DNA of 30,791 nt, from NCBI GenBank assembly GCA_026392325.1, contig JAPLCH010000220.1, forward strand, positions 1-30,791. The letters run 5' to 3'. The notes beneath the pieces are model-generated. The model saw only the letters and a program-made list of their open reading frames with translations, was not told the origin of the DNA and did no database searches. Of this stretch, positions 15,284 through 23,666 are shown one piece after another; positions within the stretch are counted from its first letter, which is position 1; every line of letters starts with the position of its first letter. Origin of the DNA: Solirubrobacterales bacterium (GTDB taxonomy: Bacteria > Actinomycetota > Thermoleophilia > Solirubrobacterales > Solirubrobacteraceae). The position numbers were made by a program, and so were the translations under genes.

Positions 15284-16329
15284 TTCCCTCCTCTCAATAC
15301 TTTGAATGCTGCGTCCGTATCGCCGCCCGCTGCAAGCCCCGACCAGGCGCTCCGTCGGCCAGTCTCGGGCAGCAAACAGGCTGAAGCGATCGTTGTGCCC
15401 GCCGGCGAAAGGATGGGCTCGGCAACCCGGCACTCGTCAGCGACGTAGGCGCAGCGGTCGGCAAAAGCGCAACCCGGTGGCCGCGAAATCATGCTTGGAG
15501 GCCGACCTGGAATTGGAAGAAGCGGCTCCTCCCGGGAGCCAGTCAGTCTGGGAATCGACCTCAGGAGTCCCCACGTGTATGGATGCATTGGCCTGGCGAA
15601 CAGCTCCTCAACGGGAGCCTTTTCCACAATCCGTCCCGCGTACATTACGGCAACATCATCGGCTGTTTCAGCAACGACGCCAAGGTCGTGGGTGATGATC
15701 ACAAGGGCCATTCCAAGCTCACGCCTCAAGCGGTCAAGCAAGTCAAGAATCTGAGCTTGAACCGTCACGTCAAGGGCTGTGGTCGGCTCATCCGCGATCA
15801 GTACCTTGGGCTCATTCGAGAGCGCCATCGCGATCATCGCGCGCTGTCGCATTCCCCCAGAGAACTCATGCGGATAGGCGTCCAGACGGGCCCGCGGGTC
15901 GGGAATGCCCACGAGGCCGAGGAGCTCCAAAGCCCTTGCCCGCGCCGCCTTGTCCGAGGCCTCGGAGTGCGCCTGGATCGCTTCGACTATCTGGTCCCCG
16001 ACGCGATAGAACGGGTGCAGGGACGAAAGGGGGTCCTGGAAGATCATCGCTATCCCCTTGCCGCGTATCTGACGCAACTGCTCGTCTTGCATCGCGACCA
16101 AGTCCTCTCCTCCGAACATCGCGCGGCCGGCAATTGTCGTGTTGTTTGACCGCGTCAGCCCGAGCAGCGTCAGCCCGCCAACTGTCTTGCCTGACCCTGA
16201 CTCACCAACAATCCCCAGTGCCCGCCCAGGCTCAATGCTCCACGACACTCCGTCAACCGCGCGCACAACTCCGTCCTCAGTGTCGAACTGAACGGACAGG
16301 TCCTCAACGCTGAGCAGCGGCGTGCTCAC
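15280..16329 (-). CDS. oppD: Oligopeptide/dipeptide ABC transporter ATP-binding protein OppD
   Basis: 349 residues from a GTG. It is one of the two cytoplasmic ATPases that drive uptake of peptides or similar solutes. Walker A GESGSGKT is at 42-49, Q-loop FQDPLSSLHP, signature FSGGMRQR (156-163), Walker B VLIADEP (176-182). Unlike OppF, it keeps a full oligo_HPY tail with the paired-Cys segment PPGCAFADRCAYVADEC (near residues 288-304). It therefore serves as an internal comparison for what OppF lacks. The GTG overlaps the oppB stop as GTGA and the stop overlaps oppF as ATGA. Confidence 0.95.
   Translation of the reverse strand: MSTPLLSVEDLSVQFDTEDGVVRAVDGVSWSIEPGRALGIVGESGSGKTVGGLTLLGLTRSNNTTIAGRAMFGGEDLVAMQDEQLRQIRGKGIAMIFQDPLSSLHPFYRVGDQIVEAIQAHSEASDKAARARALELLGLVGIPDPRARLDAYPHEFSGGMRQRAMIAMALSNEPKVLIADEPTTALDVTVQAQILDLLDRLRRELGMALVIITHDLGVVAETADDVAVMYAGRIVEKAPVEELFARPMHPYTWGLLRSIPRLTGSREEPLLPIPGRPPSMISRPPGCAFADRCAYVADECRVAEPILSPAGTTIASACLLPETGRRSAWSGLAAGGDTDAAFKVLRGGK
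15286..15293 (-). promoter_or_regulatory. Strong Shine-Dalgarno for oppF
   Basis: Read on the minus strand, GAGGAGGG lies two bases before the oppF ATG at 15283. It is embedded in the last codons of oppD (Arg-Gly-Gly), so it also explains the oppD C-terminus. It rules out the longer in-frame start at 15433. Confidence 0.7.
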
Positions 16330-17288
16330 TCGTACCTCACCCTCGGGTCCAAATAGGCGTAGACCACATCAACCACAAGGTTCGCCACGATCACGAAGAA
16401 GGCGGCCAACAGGACCGTTCCTTGAATCAGGAAAAGGTCCGAGTGGAGGATGGCGTCATAGGCAAGACGGCCGATGCCAGGAATGTTGAAGACGATCTCG
16501 ACGAGTACCGCGCCACCAAGCAGTGCGCCAAGGTCAAGACCAAAGGCAGTGACGATTGGGGTGATCGCAGCTCGCACGCCATGGTGCATAACGACGGTCC
16601 GCTCAGGCAGCCCTTTCGCTCGGGCGGTGCGAATGTAGTCCTCACCCATGACCTCAATCAGGGTGCCGCGCAGAAGCCGGGAGTAGAAGGCCGCGAAGGC
16701 GATCGCAAGGACGATCCACGGCAGGATCATTGAGTTGAGCCATCCAAGCGGGTCGACTGTAATCGGGCGATAACTTCCCGAACCACCAAGGATGGGAATC
16801 AGTCCAATGTCATTGGCAAACAAGTAGAGAGCGACAAGGCCAAGCCAGTAGACGGGTGCGCTGATGCCGACGAGCGCAAGGCTCATGGTTGTCCTGTCGA
16901 GGCGGGAGTGGCGACGAACCGCGCTGATGATCCCGATTGCAATGCCCGATACCAGCCAGAGGACGGCCGCTCCAATCGCCACTGAGATCGTGGCCGGGAG
17001 TCGAGAGAACACGAGCTTTGCCACAGGCTGATCATTCACATAGGAAATCCCGAAGTCGCCTCTGGTGACGATTCCCTGAAAGTAGAACCAGAGCTGGTCA
17101 AGCAAGGGTCTATCCAGGTGGTACTTGTGACGGATCTCCTCAATCTGTTGCGGAGAAGCGTGCCTTCCAGCGCGCAACTGCGCGGGGTCCGCCGACGGCA
17201 ATACGTAGAAGATCACGAATGTCATGACACTCACGGCAACCATCAGGATCAGAGTCCAAAGGATCCGTCGAATGATGTACCGCGTCAC
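16326..17288 (-). CDS. oppB: Oligopeptide/dipeptide ABC transporter permease OppB
   Basis: 320 residues, GTG start preceded by GAGGTGA on the minus strand. The protein has the usual OppB/DppB layout: helix 1 (about 8-30, ILWTLILMVAVSVMTFVIFY), a long external loop with LDRPLLDQLWFY (58-70), and then five more helices. The EAA cytoplasmic loop that touches the ATPases is DYIRTARAKGLPERTVVMHH (217-236). The ending LVDVVYAYLDPRVRYE is the standard DPR(I/V)R(Y/L) terminus. It forms the membrane channel together with OppC. Confidence 0.95.
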   Translation of the reverse strand: MTRYIIRRILWTLILMVAVSVMTFVIFYVLPSADPAQLRAGRHASPQQIEEIRHKYHLDRPLLDQLWFYFQGIVTRGDFGISYVNDQPVAKLVFSRLPATISVAIGAAVLWLVSGIAIGIISAVRRHSRLDRTTMSLALVGISAPVYWLGLVALYLFANDIGLIPILGGSGSYRPITVDPLGWLNSMILPWIVLAIAFAAFYSRLLRGTLIEVMGEDYIRTARAKGLPERTVVMHHGVRAAITPIVTAFGLDLGALLGGAVLVEIVFNIPGIGRLAYDAILHSDLFLIQGTVLLAAFFVIVANLVVDVVYAYLDPRVRYE

Positions 17289-17390
17289 CTTCTCACCTCG
17301 GCTTGGGAGAGGTCACATCAAGTTGCTTCAAGGCCGCCGGACCGCCCGCCAGACATGCGCCTGGCGAACGGAACCGAAAGCTTGAAAGCT
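17289..17390 (-). other. oppA-oppB intergenic region with a hairpin
   Basis: This 102-base gap is the largest inside the transporter operon and follows the binding-protein gene. CGCCAG (17347-17352) and CTGGCG (17361-17366) form a six-base-pair stem with an eight-base loop. Such hairpins often sit after a binding-protein gene and allow it to be made in excess over the membrane parts, by stabilising the upstream mRNA or ending part of transcription. No T-run is seen on the minus strand, so mRNA stabilisation fits better than termination. Confidence 0.35.
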
Positions 17391-19154
17391 CTACTTGATG
17401 GAAGTGAACGACAGGTCCCAAGATGAGTTGAACTTGTTCACAACGCCTTGAACGTTTGCCGAAGCAATGTTCTCCGTGTTGTCCCAGACCCACGGAATCG
17501 CTGGGGCTTGCGCTGTCACATCCTTGTCGATCCTTGCCCAAGCATCAGCGGCCTTGGTTGGGTCGGTGACCAGAGTCGCGGCATCCATCGCGTTGTTGAT
17601 CGAAGGGACGTTCAGGAGAGGCCAGTTGCTGTTGTTGACCTGAACAATGTTCTTACCGTTGAAGGTCGGGTCAAGCAGCGTCTGTGCATCGTTGAAGTCC
17701 TTCAACCAACCGACGTTTGGACACACTGCAACAGCCTTCTTTGGCACGTTGCAGAACTGTGTGTACATAGCGTCCTGGGTTACGAGAACCAGCTTTGTCT
17801 TGAAGCCGAGCTTGGCGAACTGTGCCTGAGTGATCTCCGCAATCTTCTGGGCGTTGCCGCCAGAGGTTCCGACGATCTGAAGCGTGTCGCCTCCCGTGTA
17901 CTTGCCGCTTGGATAGCCGGCCTTCTTCATGTACGACTGCGCCAGCGCGACGTTGCCTGTCGGAGTCGCAAGGAAGTCAACTCCCGTGCCCTTGACACCA
18001 CCGGCCTGTTCAAAGCCTGGGATTCCCGGTGGCAGGAAGTGGTTGGCGATGTCGCCAACAGCGGCGCCACCTCTTGACTTCCGCATTGCCTCACGGTCGG
18101 ACACGGCGAGAATAGCCTTGCGAACATTGATGTTGTCCAATGGCTTGACCGTCGTGTTCAAAGCGATGTACCTAATGCCACCTGAGGCAGCTCCGACGAG
18201 CTGCGGTGACTTCTTCAGGTACAGCTTTTGCAAGATCGCCGGTGGCGGTCCAAAATCACCGTTGGCGGACGACTGACCGTCAATGATCTGATTAGAGGCA
18301 ACCGTTGAATCAGAGTTGCCTTCCTTCACGTTGATCGCGTCCAAGTAGGCCTTGCGATAGTCGGTTGAGGCATCCCAGTTGGGGTTCCGCACAAGCGCGA
18401 TACTGCGAGTTGCCTGATAGCCGGATGCGTTGCCTTGCGCATCGTTCTTGACCATGTACGGACCGGTTGAAACTTGGTGCTGTCCATAAGTCGATGGGTT
18501 GGCCGCATCGAACTTCTTTGCGTACTCAGGAGGGACCGGAGCCGAGATCGGAAGTGCGAGCGCACCAATCAGAGAGTTCGTTGTCGGTTTTGTGAGGTTG
18601 AAGACGATCGTCGTAGGACTCGGCGTCGTGATGCCACTGATACCGCTTGCCTTACCGCTGGTGAATGCATCAACGCCGACAAGGTTGCCCATGTAAGCAC
18701 CGGAATAGCCGTTGGCCACATTGGGTTTGAACGCACGCTCGATCGCGTACTTCACATCAGATGTGGTCGCAACTCGGTTAACCGGCGGGCTAAACTTCAC
18801 GTTCGGCCGAATTGTCACCGTCACCGTCTTGCCACCGTTTGTCACCTTTGGCTGACCGGTTGCCAAGTCAGGCGTTGGAGTCGTTATCTCGTCCGGGGCC
18901 CAGGAGTAAAGCGGGCGTTGGGTCGCGTAATGGATCATGTATGAGAACTGGTAGTAAGCCGCTCCGGCGTCGATGTAATCAACATCACCGCTAGCAACAA
19001 GCGTCAATGTTCCGCCCTTCTTACCAGCCACATTCTGCTTGTCGGCAACCATATTCTGACCTGCTGTGCCACTGCCCCCGCCACCACAGGCGGCAACCGT
19101 CAATGCCACTGCTGTCAGCGCCGAAGCGGAAACAACGCTCCTAATCCCAATCAT
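17391..19154 (-). CDS. oppA: Extracellular solute-binding lipoprotein, family 5 (OppA/DppA type)
   Basis: 587 residues from the ATG at 19154. The signal peptide MIGIRSVVSASALTAVALTV ends in a lipobox with lipid-accepting Cys23 (VAACGG). A Gly/Ser linker follows, then the SBP_bac_5 domain starts at KKGGTLTLVASGDVDYIDAG. The family block KYAIERAFKP, the lobe-1 phrase VSTGPYMVKN and the C-terminal PAIPWVWDN are typical. It captures a peptide or other oligomeric solute outside the cell and delivers it to OppB/OppC; the ligand cannot be read from sequence. I prefer 19154 over an in-frame ATG at 19190 because it places the positive residue and hydrophobic core correctly and has a GGAG seven bases upstream. 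The gene follows oppC after 64 bases. Confidence 0.93.
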   Translation of the reverse strand: MIGIRSVVSASALTAVALTVAACGGGGSGTAGQNMVADKQNVAGKKGGTLTLVASGDVDYIDAGAAYYQFSYMIHYATQRPLYSWAPDEITTPTPDLATGQPKVTNGGKTVTVTIRPNVKFSPPVNRVATTSDVKYAIERAFKPNVANGYSGAYMGNLVGVDAFTSGKASGISGITTPSPTTIVFNLTKPTTNSLIGALALPISAPVPPEYAKKFDAANPSTYGQHQVSTGPYMVKNDAQGNASGYQATRSIALVRNPNWDASTDYRKAYLDAINVKEGNSDSTVASNQIIDGQSSANGDFGPPPAILQKLYLKKSPQLVGAASGGIRYIALNTTVKPLDNINVRKAILAVSDREAMRKSRGGAAVGDIANHFLPPGIPGFEQAGGVKGTGVDFLATPTGNVALAQSYMKKAGYPSGKYTGGDTLQIVGTSGGNAQKIAEITQAQFAKLGFKTKLVLVTQDAMYTQFCNVPKKAVAVCPNVGWLKDFNDAQTLLDPTFNGKNIVQVNNSNWPLLNVPSINNAMDAATLVTDPTKAADAWARIDKDVTAQAPAIPWVWDNTENIASANVQGVVNKFNSSWDLSFTSIK

Positions 19155-19218
19155 CTGCACTCCAATTTCCCGGCCTTCGCCGATTTGCATTGAAAGTCTT
19201 TGTATTTCATAGACATAT

Positions 19219-20190
19219 TCAGTCCGACGCCCTCGGATTCATGGCGTCAGTCAAGCCATCTCCGACGAGATTGAACGCAAGCGCGGTCAGCACGATCGCC
19301 ACGCCAGGAAACAACATGTACCACCATGCTGTTTCGAAGATGCTCGTCGCGTCGGAGATCATCGCGCCCCAGCTTGCTGTCGGGGCTGGCACGCCCGCCC
19401 CGAGGAACGACAGCGCGGCCTCAAGCAGAATGTTCGTCGGGATCATCAACGATGCGTAGACGATGATCGGCACGACCAGGTTGGGAAGAATCTCGCGAAA
19501 GATGATCCGCGTGTTGGAAGCGCCAAGCGAACGCGAAGCGTCCACGAACTCCTTCTGCTTGAGCGACAAAACCTGCCCTCGGATCAACCGAGCGGGGTAG
19601 GTCCAGCTGACCAGGGCGATCACCGCGACAACCGTGGAAATGCCCGGCTGGATCAGCCCTCCGGCGCAACCGTTGCCAAGTGAACAACCTGATGCGAGGC
19701 CGAGAGCCAGAAGGAAGACGGGAAACGCGAGCATCACGTCAACTGAACGGGAGACGATGGTGTCAACCCAGCCACCAAAGAAGCCGGCGGCCATCCCAAG
19801 AATCACACCAACAAAAGTGGCAATCAAAGTCGCAAGGATTGAGATCTCAAGCGAAGTGCGAGCTCCGTAAACCGTGCGACTCAGGACATCGCGCCCCAAG
19901 CCGTCTACCCCGAACGGATGCTCAAGGCTTGGCCCGGTTGGCATGCCAAACGAGTTGAGAAGGTTGCTGTCAATCGTGTTTGGGCCAGGCGTGCCGGCAA
20001 TCGCAACGACCACCGGAGCGAAGACCGCAACCAGAATGAGAAAGACAATGAACCCCAACGAGGCGAGGGCAACGCGGTCCTGTCGAAACCTTCGCCAGAA
20101 CCGCTGCGAGGGAGTCCGGGCCGCGACAACCTCCGGACGACCCATTGCGTCCGAGTCAAAAGCCTCTTCAAGCAGAGTCCCTGTGCTCAC
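19219..20190 (-). CDS. oppC: Oligopeptide/dipeptide ABC transporter permease OppC
   Basis: 323 residues from a GTG. The first 40 residues are charged and cytoplasmic; helix 1 is LASLGFIVFLILVAVFAPVV (42-61). The family motif HPFGVDGLGRDVLSR (91-105) and the EAA loop EFVDASRSLGASNTRIIFRE (214-233) are clear, and the ending GDGLTDAMNPRASD is the usual OppC terminus. A Cys-rich external loop, GCSLGNGCAGG (168-178), is an uncommon insertion between helices and could form a disulfide. No good ribosome binding site is visible before the GTG. It is first in the operon, ahead of the binding protein, which is not the common order. Confidence 0.93.
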   Translation of the reverse strand: MSTGTLLEEAFDSDAMGRPEVVAARTPSQRFWRRFRQDRVALASLGFIVFLILVAVFAPVVVAIAGTPGPNTIDSNLLNSFGMPTGPSLEHPFGVDGLGRDVLSRTVYGARTSLEISILATLIATFVGVILGMAAGFFGGWVDTIVSRSVDVMLAFPVFLLALGLASGCSLGNGCAGGLIQPGISTVVAVIALVSWTYPARLIRGQVLSLKQKEFVDASRSLGASNTRIIFREILPNLVVPIIVYASLMIPTNILLEAALSFLGAGVPAPTASWGAMISDATSIFETAWWYMLFPGVAIVLTALAFNLVGDGLTDAMNPRASD

Positions 20191-20239
20191 GGTGACGGGA
20201 GCCTATTCCTTCCCGCGGAACCCCTGATTGGCCTTCCCC

Positions 20240-20245
20240 TAATAC
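20240..20245 (+). promoter_or_regulatory. Possible -10 box of the tRNA gene
   Basis: TAATAC lies 15 bases before the tRNA 5' end, a fitting distance for a -10 hexamer. No clear -35 box is found 16-18 bases upstream. Confidence 0.3.
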
Positions 20246-20259
20246 CCTCCACGAGTGAA

Positions 20260-20333
<74 letters not shown>

Positions 20334-20420
20334 CTCAATTCCCAAATCACACCAGAGAGCTCGCTGGCTCGAACCAGCCGCGCCCATCTTTTGATCCTCC
20401 ACGGCATCAAGTCGCTGGGG

Positions 20421-21074
20421 TTGACCCTCGCGGGGGGGTGTACGATTCCCCTCACGAGAAAGCTACCGATGGTTACAGCGGCGGTTGCATCAGCTTGCCT
20501 TGGCTTCACGAGCATCGCGTCTGCAGCCGATCCGATCCGTACGGACAAGATCAGCGGTCGCTACTTCGGAAAGACTTGGAAGGGCACGGTCAAGTACCCG
20601 TGGCCGGCGACGTGGACGAAGCGCTCCTCCTCTGTTTACGACGGGGACCCGCAGGAGCTGAACCTTGGAGGCGACTGTCTGATGAACCTCTGGCTCGACA
20701 ATTTCATGACCAGCCGCCTTGACGGGGACCGCACGTGGTTCTCTCGGGACATCCTCCAAACGGGAAGCTTCGTGCTCAACATCTGGGACGCGACGCAAGC
20801 CGTTCCGCTCGGTTTCGCCAAAAAAGGACAGAACGTCTGGTGGGCCTACGAAGGGAACGAAACCGAGAACGATTACGGGGAGGTCGCGTATCCGAATTCG
20901 TGGTTCATCTCAGGACGGGCAGATGTGCGAGTCGCCAAGAACCGACAGCTCAATCACCGCATCCGGGCGACCTTCGCAGGGACGTGCACCCTTGCTCAAC
21001 GAACTACCAGCACTCCCGTGAAGGCCCTTGTAACAGCCATTCGCAGTGCGGTCGTCAGCATCAAGATCGGCTGA
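20421..21074 (+). CDS. Secreted protein of unknown function
   Basis: I do not recognise this protein. A signal peptide is clear (KLPMVTAAVASACLGFTSIASA, cleavage probably before ADP), followed by about 180 residues rich in Trp, Thr and Gly with patterns such as GKTWKGTVKYPWPATW, GDRTWFSRDIL and NVWWAYEGNE. Such alternation suggests a beta-rich fold. Two Cys in the mature part (GGDCLMN and AGTCTLA) could form a disulfide. The start is uncertain. The ATG at 20469 gives a signal peptide with no positive charge; the TTG at 20421 (chosen) includes the RK pair. An ATT at 20445 sits just after a G-rich stretch resembling a ribosome binding site and would give a textbook signal peptide, but ATT starts are rare. 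It stands alone between a tRNA and convergent pyrE. Confidence 0.65.
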   Translation: MTLAGGCTIPLTRKLPMVTAAVASACLGFTSIASAADPIRTDKISGRYFGKTWKGTVKYPWPATWTKRSSSVYDGDPQELNLGGDCLMNLWLDNFMTSRLDGDRTWFSRDILQTGSFVLNIWDATQAVPLGFAKKGQNVWWAYEGNETENDYGEVAYPNSWFISGRADVRVAKNRQLNHRIRATFAGTCTLAQRTTSTPVKALVTAIRSAVVSIKIG

Positions 21075-21099
21075 AACCTCGAACTACCGGTGGCAAACA

Positions 21100-21112
21100 G
21101 CCAGCGTCTGGC
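21100..21112. terminator. Weak hairpin between convergent genes
   Basis: GCCAG-CGT-CTGGC is a five-base-pair stem in the 47-base gap between the unknown secreted gene and pyrE, which converge. It could act in both directions, but neither side has a run of T, so termination is only suggested by position. Confidence 0.25.
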
Positions 21113-21121
21113 CGAAGAAGC

Positions 21122-21694
21122 TCAGCGGTCGTCGCGATCCGGGTGAACTTCGTCGATCGTGGTGAGCGCCTTGAAAGGCGCGCCTGCGGCTGCTTCCAAA
21201 GCAGCACCGCCACCTGCGAGGCGATCGCAGATTCCGACAATGCCGACAACTTCATAGCCGGCGGCTTTCATGACTTCAATCGCCTTCACCGTTGAGCCGC
21301 CCGTGGTCACAACGTCCTCGACCATCAGGCACTTCTCTCCCTGCACAAGGTCAGGTCCTTCAATCTGCTTGCCGGCGCCATGGTCCTTTGGCTCCTTGCG
21401 GACGAAGAAAGCTTTGACATCAGCACCACCGGCAAGGGCAGAGCACGCAATTGGGTCTGCGCCCATCGTCATGCCACCAACTGCTGTGGCTCCACGCAAC
21501 GCTGCCTCTGCGGCAACCAGTCGGCCCATCGCCATGAAGCCGCGGGGCTGCATGATCGCCTTCTTTGCATCGATCAGATAGGTGGACCTTCTACCGCTGG
21601 CCAATACAAAGTCGCCTTTGAGAAGCGCATGCGCCTGCAGTTCCTCAAGGAGGATCTGGCGGTCGGCCTCAAGCTGTTCTGGAGTAGTGGTCAT
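21122..21694 (-). CDS. pyrE: Orotate phosphoribosyltransferase
   Basis: 190 residues from the ATG at 21694. It joins orotate to PRPP to give OMP in pyrimidine synthesis. The PRPP-binding motif VEDVVTTGGST is at 125-135, and the flexible loop with catalytic lysines is RKEPKDHG (99-106). The N-terminal helix MTTTPEQLEADRQILLEELQ and the GDFVLASGRRSTYLIDAKK block are typical of the actinobacterial form. Upstream in-frame starts lie within the preceding transpeptidase gene and are rejected. The start is 10 bases after the transpeptidase stop, so they are probably co-transcribed, though no other pyr gene is near. Confidence 0.96.
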   Translation of the reverse strand: MTTTPEQLEADRQILLEELQAHALLKGDFVLASGRRSTYLIDAKKAIMQPRGFMAMGRLVAAEAALRGATAVGGMTMGADPIACSALAGGADVKAFFVRKEPKDHGAGKQIEGPDLVQGEKCLMVEDVVTTGGSTVKAIEVMKAAGYEVVGIVGICDRLAGGGAALEAAAGAPFKALTTIDEVHPDRDDR

Positions 21695-21704
21695 GAACGG
21701 CTGT

Positions 21705-22742
21705 CTACCAGAACACGGCGATCCACTCGCCCGTGCGTATCTGGTTGTAAATGTGAACTGCTGACGGAACCCAAGTCCGCAGGCAGCCGTGGCTGGCCGG
21801 ATAGGTGGGCAGCTCGACGTATCCATGAACTGCATAACCATTGTGGAAGTAGGACGAGAAGACCATTCCGTGTGAGTTGGTCCCAGGATCCTTCATGTAG
21901 AATTGGTACTTGCCAAGCACAGTCGGCGTTGAAGGCTTTCCAGAGCTGATCGGGTGAACCTCAATCGGCTTGCTGCCGTGAAAGAAGGTCAGGACCTGCT
22001 TGGACAGGTCAGCCTCGAGGTGGACACCCATCCCCGGGTAACGAGCGCGGATCGCACCACGCCCCTGCTGGAGGAGGTCGTAAATCCTGGCTGACGGGGT
22101 TTCGATCCTCGTCATGTGGTTGACCTTGCGATAGGCGAGAACTGCCTTGCCCGTTCCGGGACCGTAGGTCGAACCGTGAGGGGCGTAGTACCCAAGCTGG
22201 CGGAGCATTGCGAGCAGGACTCCAACGCCGGTTCCATGTGCCCCGGGGCCGCTGGCACGCTTGTAGGCGGTGAGGCCCGAGAAGGTGCCCGCAATTGATG
22301 GAGTGAGCACGCCATGCGCGCGAGACTTGGGAAGTGCCTCAAGCTTTACCCGAACGGGACCAGCGCGCCAAACCTTGAAGCGGTAATCAATAGTTCCACG
22401 CCCACAGCCGACACCCTTGACGGTCACTGTCGCTGAGCGAACCTGACGAGACCCCACGTACACACGGACCCGAAGCGGCTCTCCGGCAACCGGCCCACCA
22501 TCCCAGACGACCTTGCCGTGCAGCCTCAGCCCTTCACCAAACGCGGTGTACTGACGGTGGCCGTACTTGAAGCTGCCAATCAAGCCAAGCATCAACTTCG
22601 CTGGACCGACACTGGCCGGGCTTGCGTCTGACTTGCGGCAGAGCTTGGCTCCCGAGGAGTCAACTGCAGCAAGTGACGATGTTGGGAGTGCAAGGAGAGC
22701 CAGGACCGAGACAGTTGCAGCAGATGATTTTGTAGAGATCAT
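21705..22742 (-). CDS. L,D-transpeptidase (YkuD domain) with signal peptide
   Basis: 345 residues from the ATG at 22742. The signal peptide is MISTKSSAATVSVLALLALPTSSLAA. The middle contains a beta-rich region (about 50-150) and a peptidoglycan-binding-like helical segment (around GVLLAMLRQLGYYAPHGSTYGPGTGKAVLAYRK, about 185-215, named here by its ends LLAML and AYRK). The C-terminal YkuD domain carries the catalytic motif His306, SHGCLR with His318 and nucleophile Cys320 in HGYVELPTYPASHGCLR. These enzymes make 3-3 cross-links in peptidoglycan or attach proteins to it, outside the membrane, and are not inhibited by most penicillins. It lies 16 bases after a CPBP protease gene and back to back with a penicillin-binding protein. 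Confidence 0.92.
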   Translation of the reverse strand: MISTKSSAATVSVLALLALPTSSLAAVDSSGAKLCRKSDASPASVGPAKLMLGLIGSFKYGHRQYTAFGEGLRLHGKVVWDGGPVAGEPLRVRVYVGSRQVRSATVTVKGVGCGRGTIDYRFKVWRAGPVRVKLEALPKSRAHGVLTPSIAGTFSGLTAYKRASGPGAHGTGVGVLLAMLRQLGYYAPHGSTYGPGTGKAVLAYRKVNHMTRIETPSARIYDLLQQGRGAIRARYPGMGVHLEADLSKQVLTFFHGSKPIEVHPISSGKPSTPTVLGKYQFYMKDPGTNSHGMVFSSYFHNGYAVHGYVELPTYPASHGCLRTWVPSAVHIYNQIRTGEWIAVFW

Positions 22743-22758
22743 TTTCACCAGCACCACT

Positions 22759-23571
22759 CTACGCACGGCGGACGATGACGCCGCCAATTGTCACCGTCGC
22801 GGCAAGGCCCACCGCCACCAGCTCCAGAACATGAGTCGCTGGCATTTTCTCCATCACGCCAAACGCAACGGAGTTGTTCACTGAGTGAAGGGCGAAGCAG
22901 GGAATCAGCGAACCCGTTCCAATCCTCATCAGACACAACGTGACTCCAAGGAAAGCCAATGGAAGGAGCAATACCGGTGGAGAGGAACCGATGTGAAGGA
23001 GGCCAAACAGTGCGCTGGAGCTCAAGATGCCCGCAATCAACCCGAGCTTCTTCCACACCAGAGGGAAAACAAAGCCGCGAAAGACGAACTCCTCTGCAAT
23101 GGGGGCAGCGACAGTCAGCAAGAAGGCAGAACCAGCCCAGAGGAGTGTGGACTGGTCAACGCCAAGATCCTTGGTGATCGACTGCTTCTCATGCGAGTTC
23201 ACCAAGTTCTGCCAGGTGGCTGTAACGGCCAGAAAGAGCAACCAGGCGCCTAGTGCCATGAACGCGGCCCGCCACTTGTGAGCCACCCCCACGATTCCAA
23301 AATCACTCGCTTTGGCCCTTTTGGTCGCCAACCAGACGGTTGCGATCGTGCCACCAATGAACGCGGCATCCTGAACCAGGGTCGACCCGAGAATCACCCC
23401 TGGCGACTTGAGTGAAACATGGGCGCCAACAACAGACGCAACCGCCTTGATCATCAAGTCCAGGAGAATCGTTGCGAACAGCGTTCCGGCAGTAATCATC
23501 AGGAACGCGGCAGGAAGAGTCCACAGAGGCCAGTCCGGGAGTTCGTTGCGCATTGCCTTCAATTTGAGCAT
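22759..23571 (-). CDS. CPBP family intramembrane metalloprotease
   Basis: 270 residues, about eight membrane segments. The three motifs of the CPBP (CAAX protease/bacteriocin-processing, Rce1-type) family are present: EEFVFR (160-165), FGLLH (189-193) and HSVNN with His229 and Asn232/233. They form a glutamate-type active site inside the membrane. Substrates of such bacterial proteins are mostly unknown; roles in bacteriocin self-immunity and in processing of membrane proteins have been shown in other bacteria. The start is uncertain among ATG 23571, ATG 23553 (with GAAGG close upstream) and GTG 23628; I chose 23571, which keeps a short basic N-terminus. First gene of a likely operon with the L,D-transpeptidase and pyrE. 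Confidence 0.85.
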   Translation of the reverse strand: MLKLKAMRNELPDWPLWTLPAAFLMITAGTLFATILLDLMIKAVASVVGAHVSLKSPGVILGSTLVQDAAFIGGTIATVWLATKRAKASDFGIVGVAHKWRAAFMALGAWLLFLAVTATWQNLVNSHEKQSITKDLGVDQSTLLWAGSAFLLTVAAPIAEEFVFRGFVFPLVWKKLGLIAGILSSSALFGLLHIGSSPPVLLLPLAFLGVTLCLMRIGTGSLIPCFALHSVNNSVAFGVMEKMPATHVLELVAVGLAATVTIGGVIVRRA

Positions 23572-23631
23572 TGCTTGGAGGATCTCACCCTGCGGGGCCG
23601 AAAGAATCCAGAGATAGAATGTCCCCACGGA

Positions 23632-23649
23632 GAACTTCCATTGAAGTTC
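23632..23649. promoter_or_regulatory. Perfect 7-base inverted repeat upstream of the PBP gene
   Basis: GAACTTC-CATT-GAAGTTC lies in the short divergent gap between the CPBP and PBP genes, 18 bases before the chosen PBP start. It could be an operator or a leader hairpin. A TAGAAT hexamer ends 14 bases before it and resembles a -10 box. If the PBP starts at 23619 the repeat would be inside the coding region. Confidence 0.4.
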
Positions 23650-23666
23650 CCCTTATTAACCGACCC

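Noticed and set aside
15284..15433. Longer start for oppF at 15433
   Set aside because: A strong GAGGAGGG ribosome binding site directly precedes the ATG at 15283, the ATGA overlap with oppD is standard, and the extra residues are oppD read in another frame.
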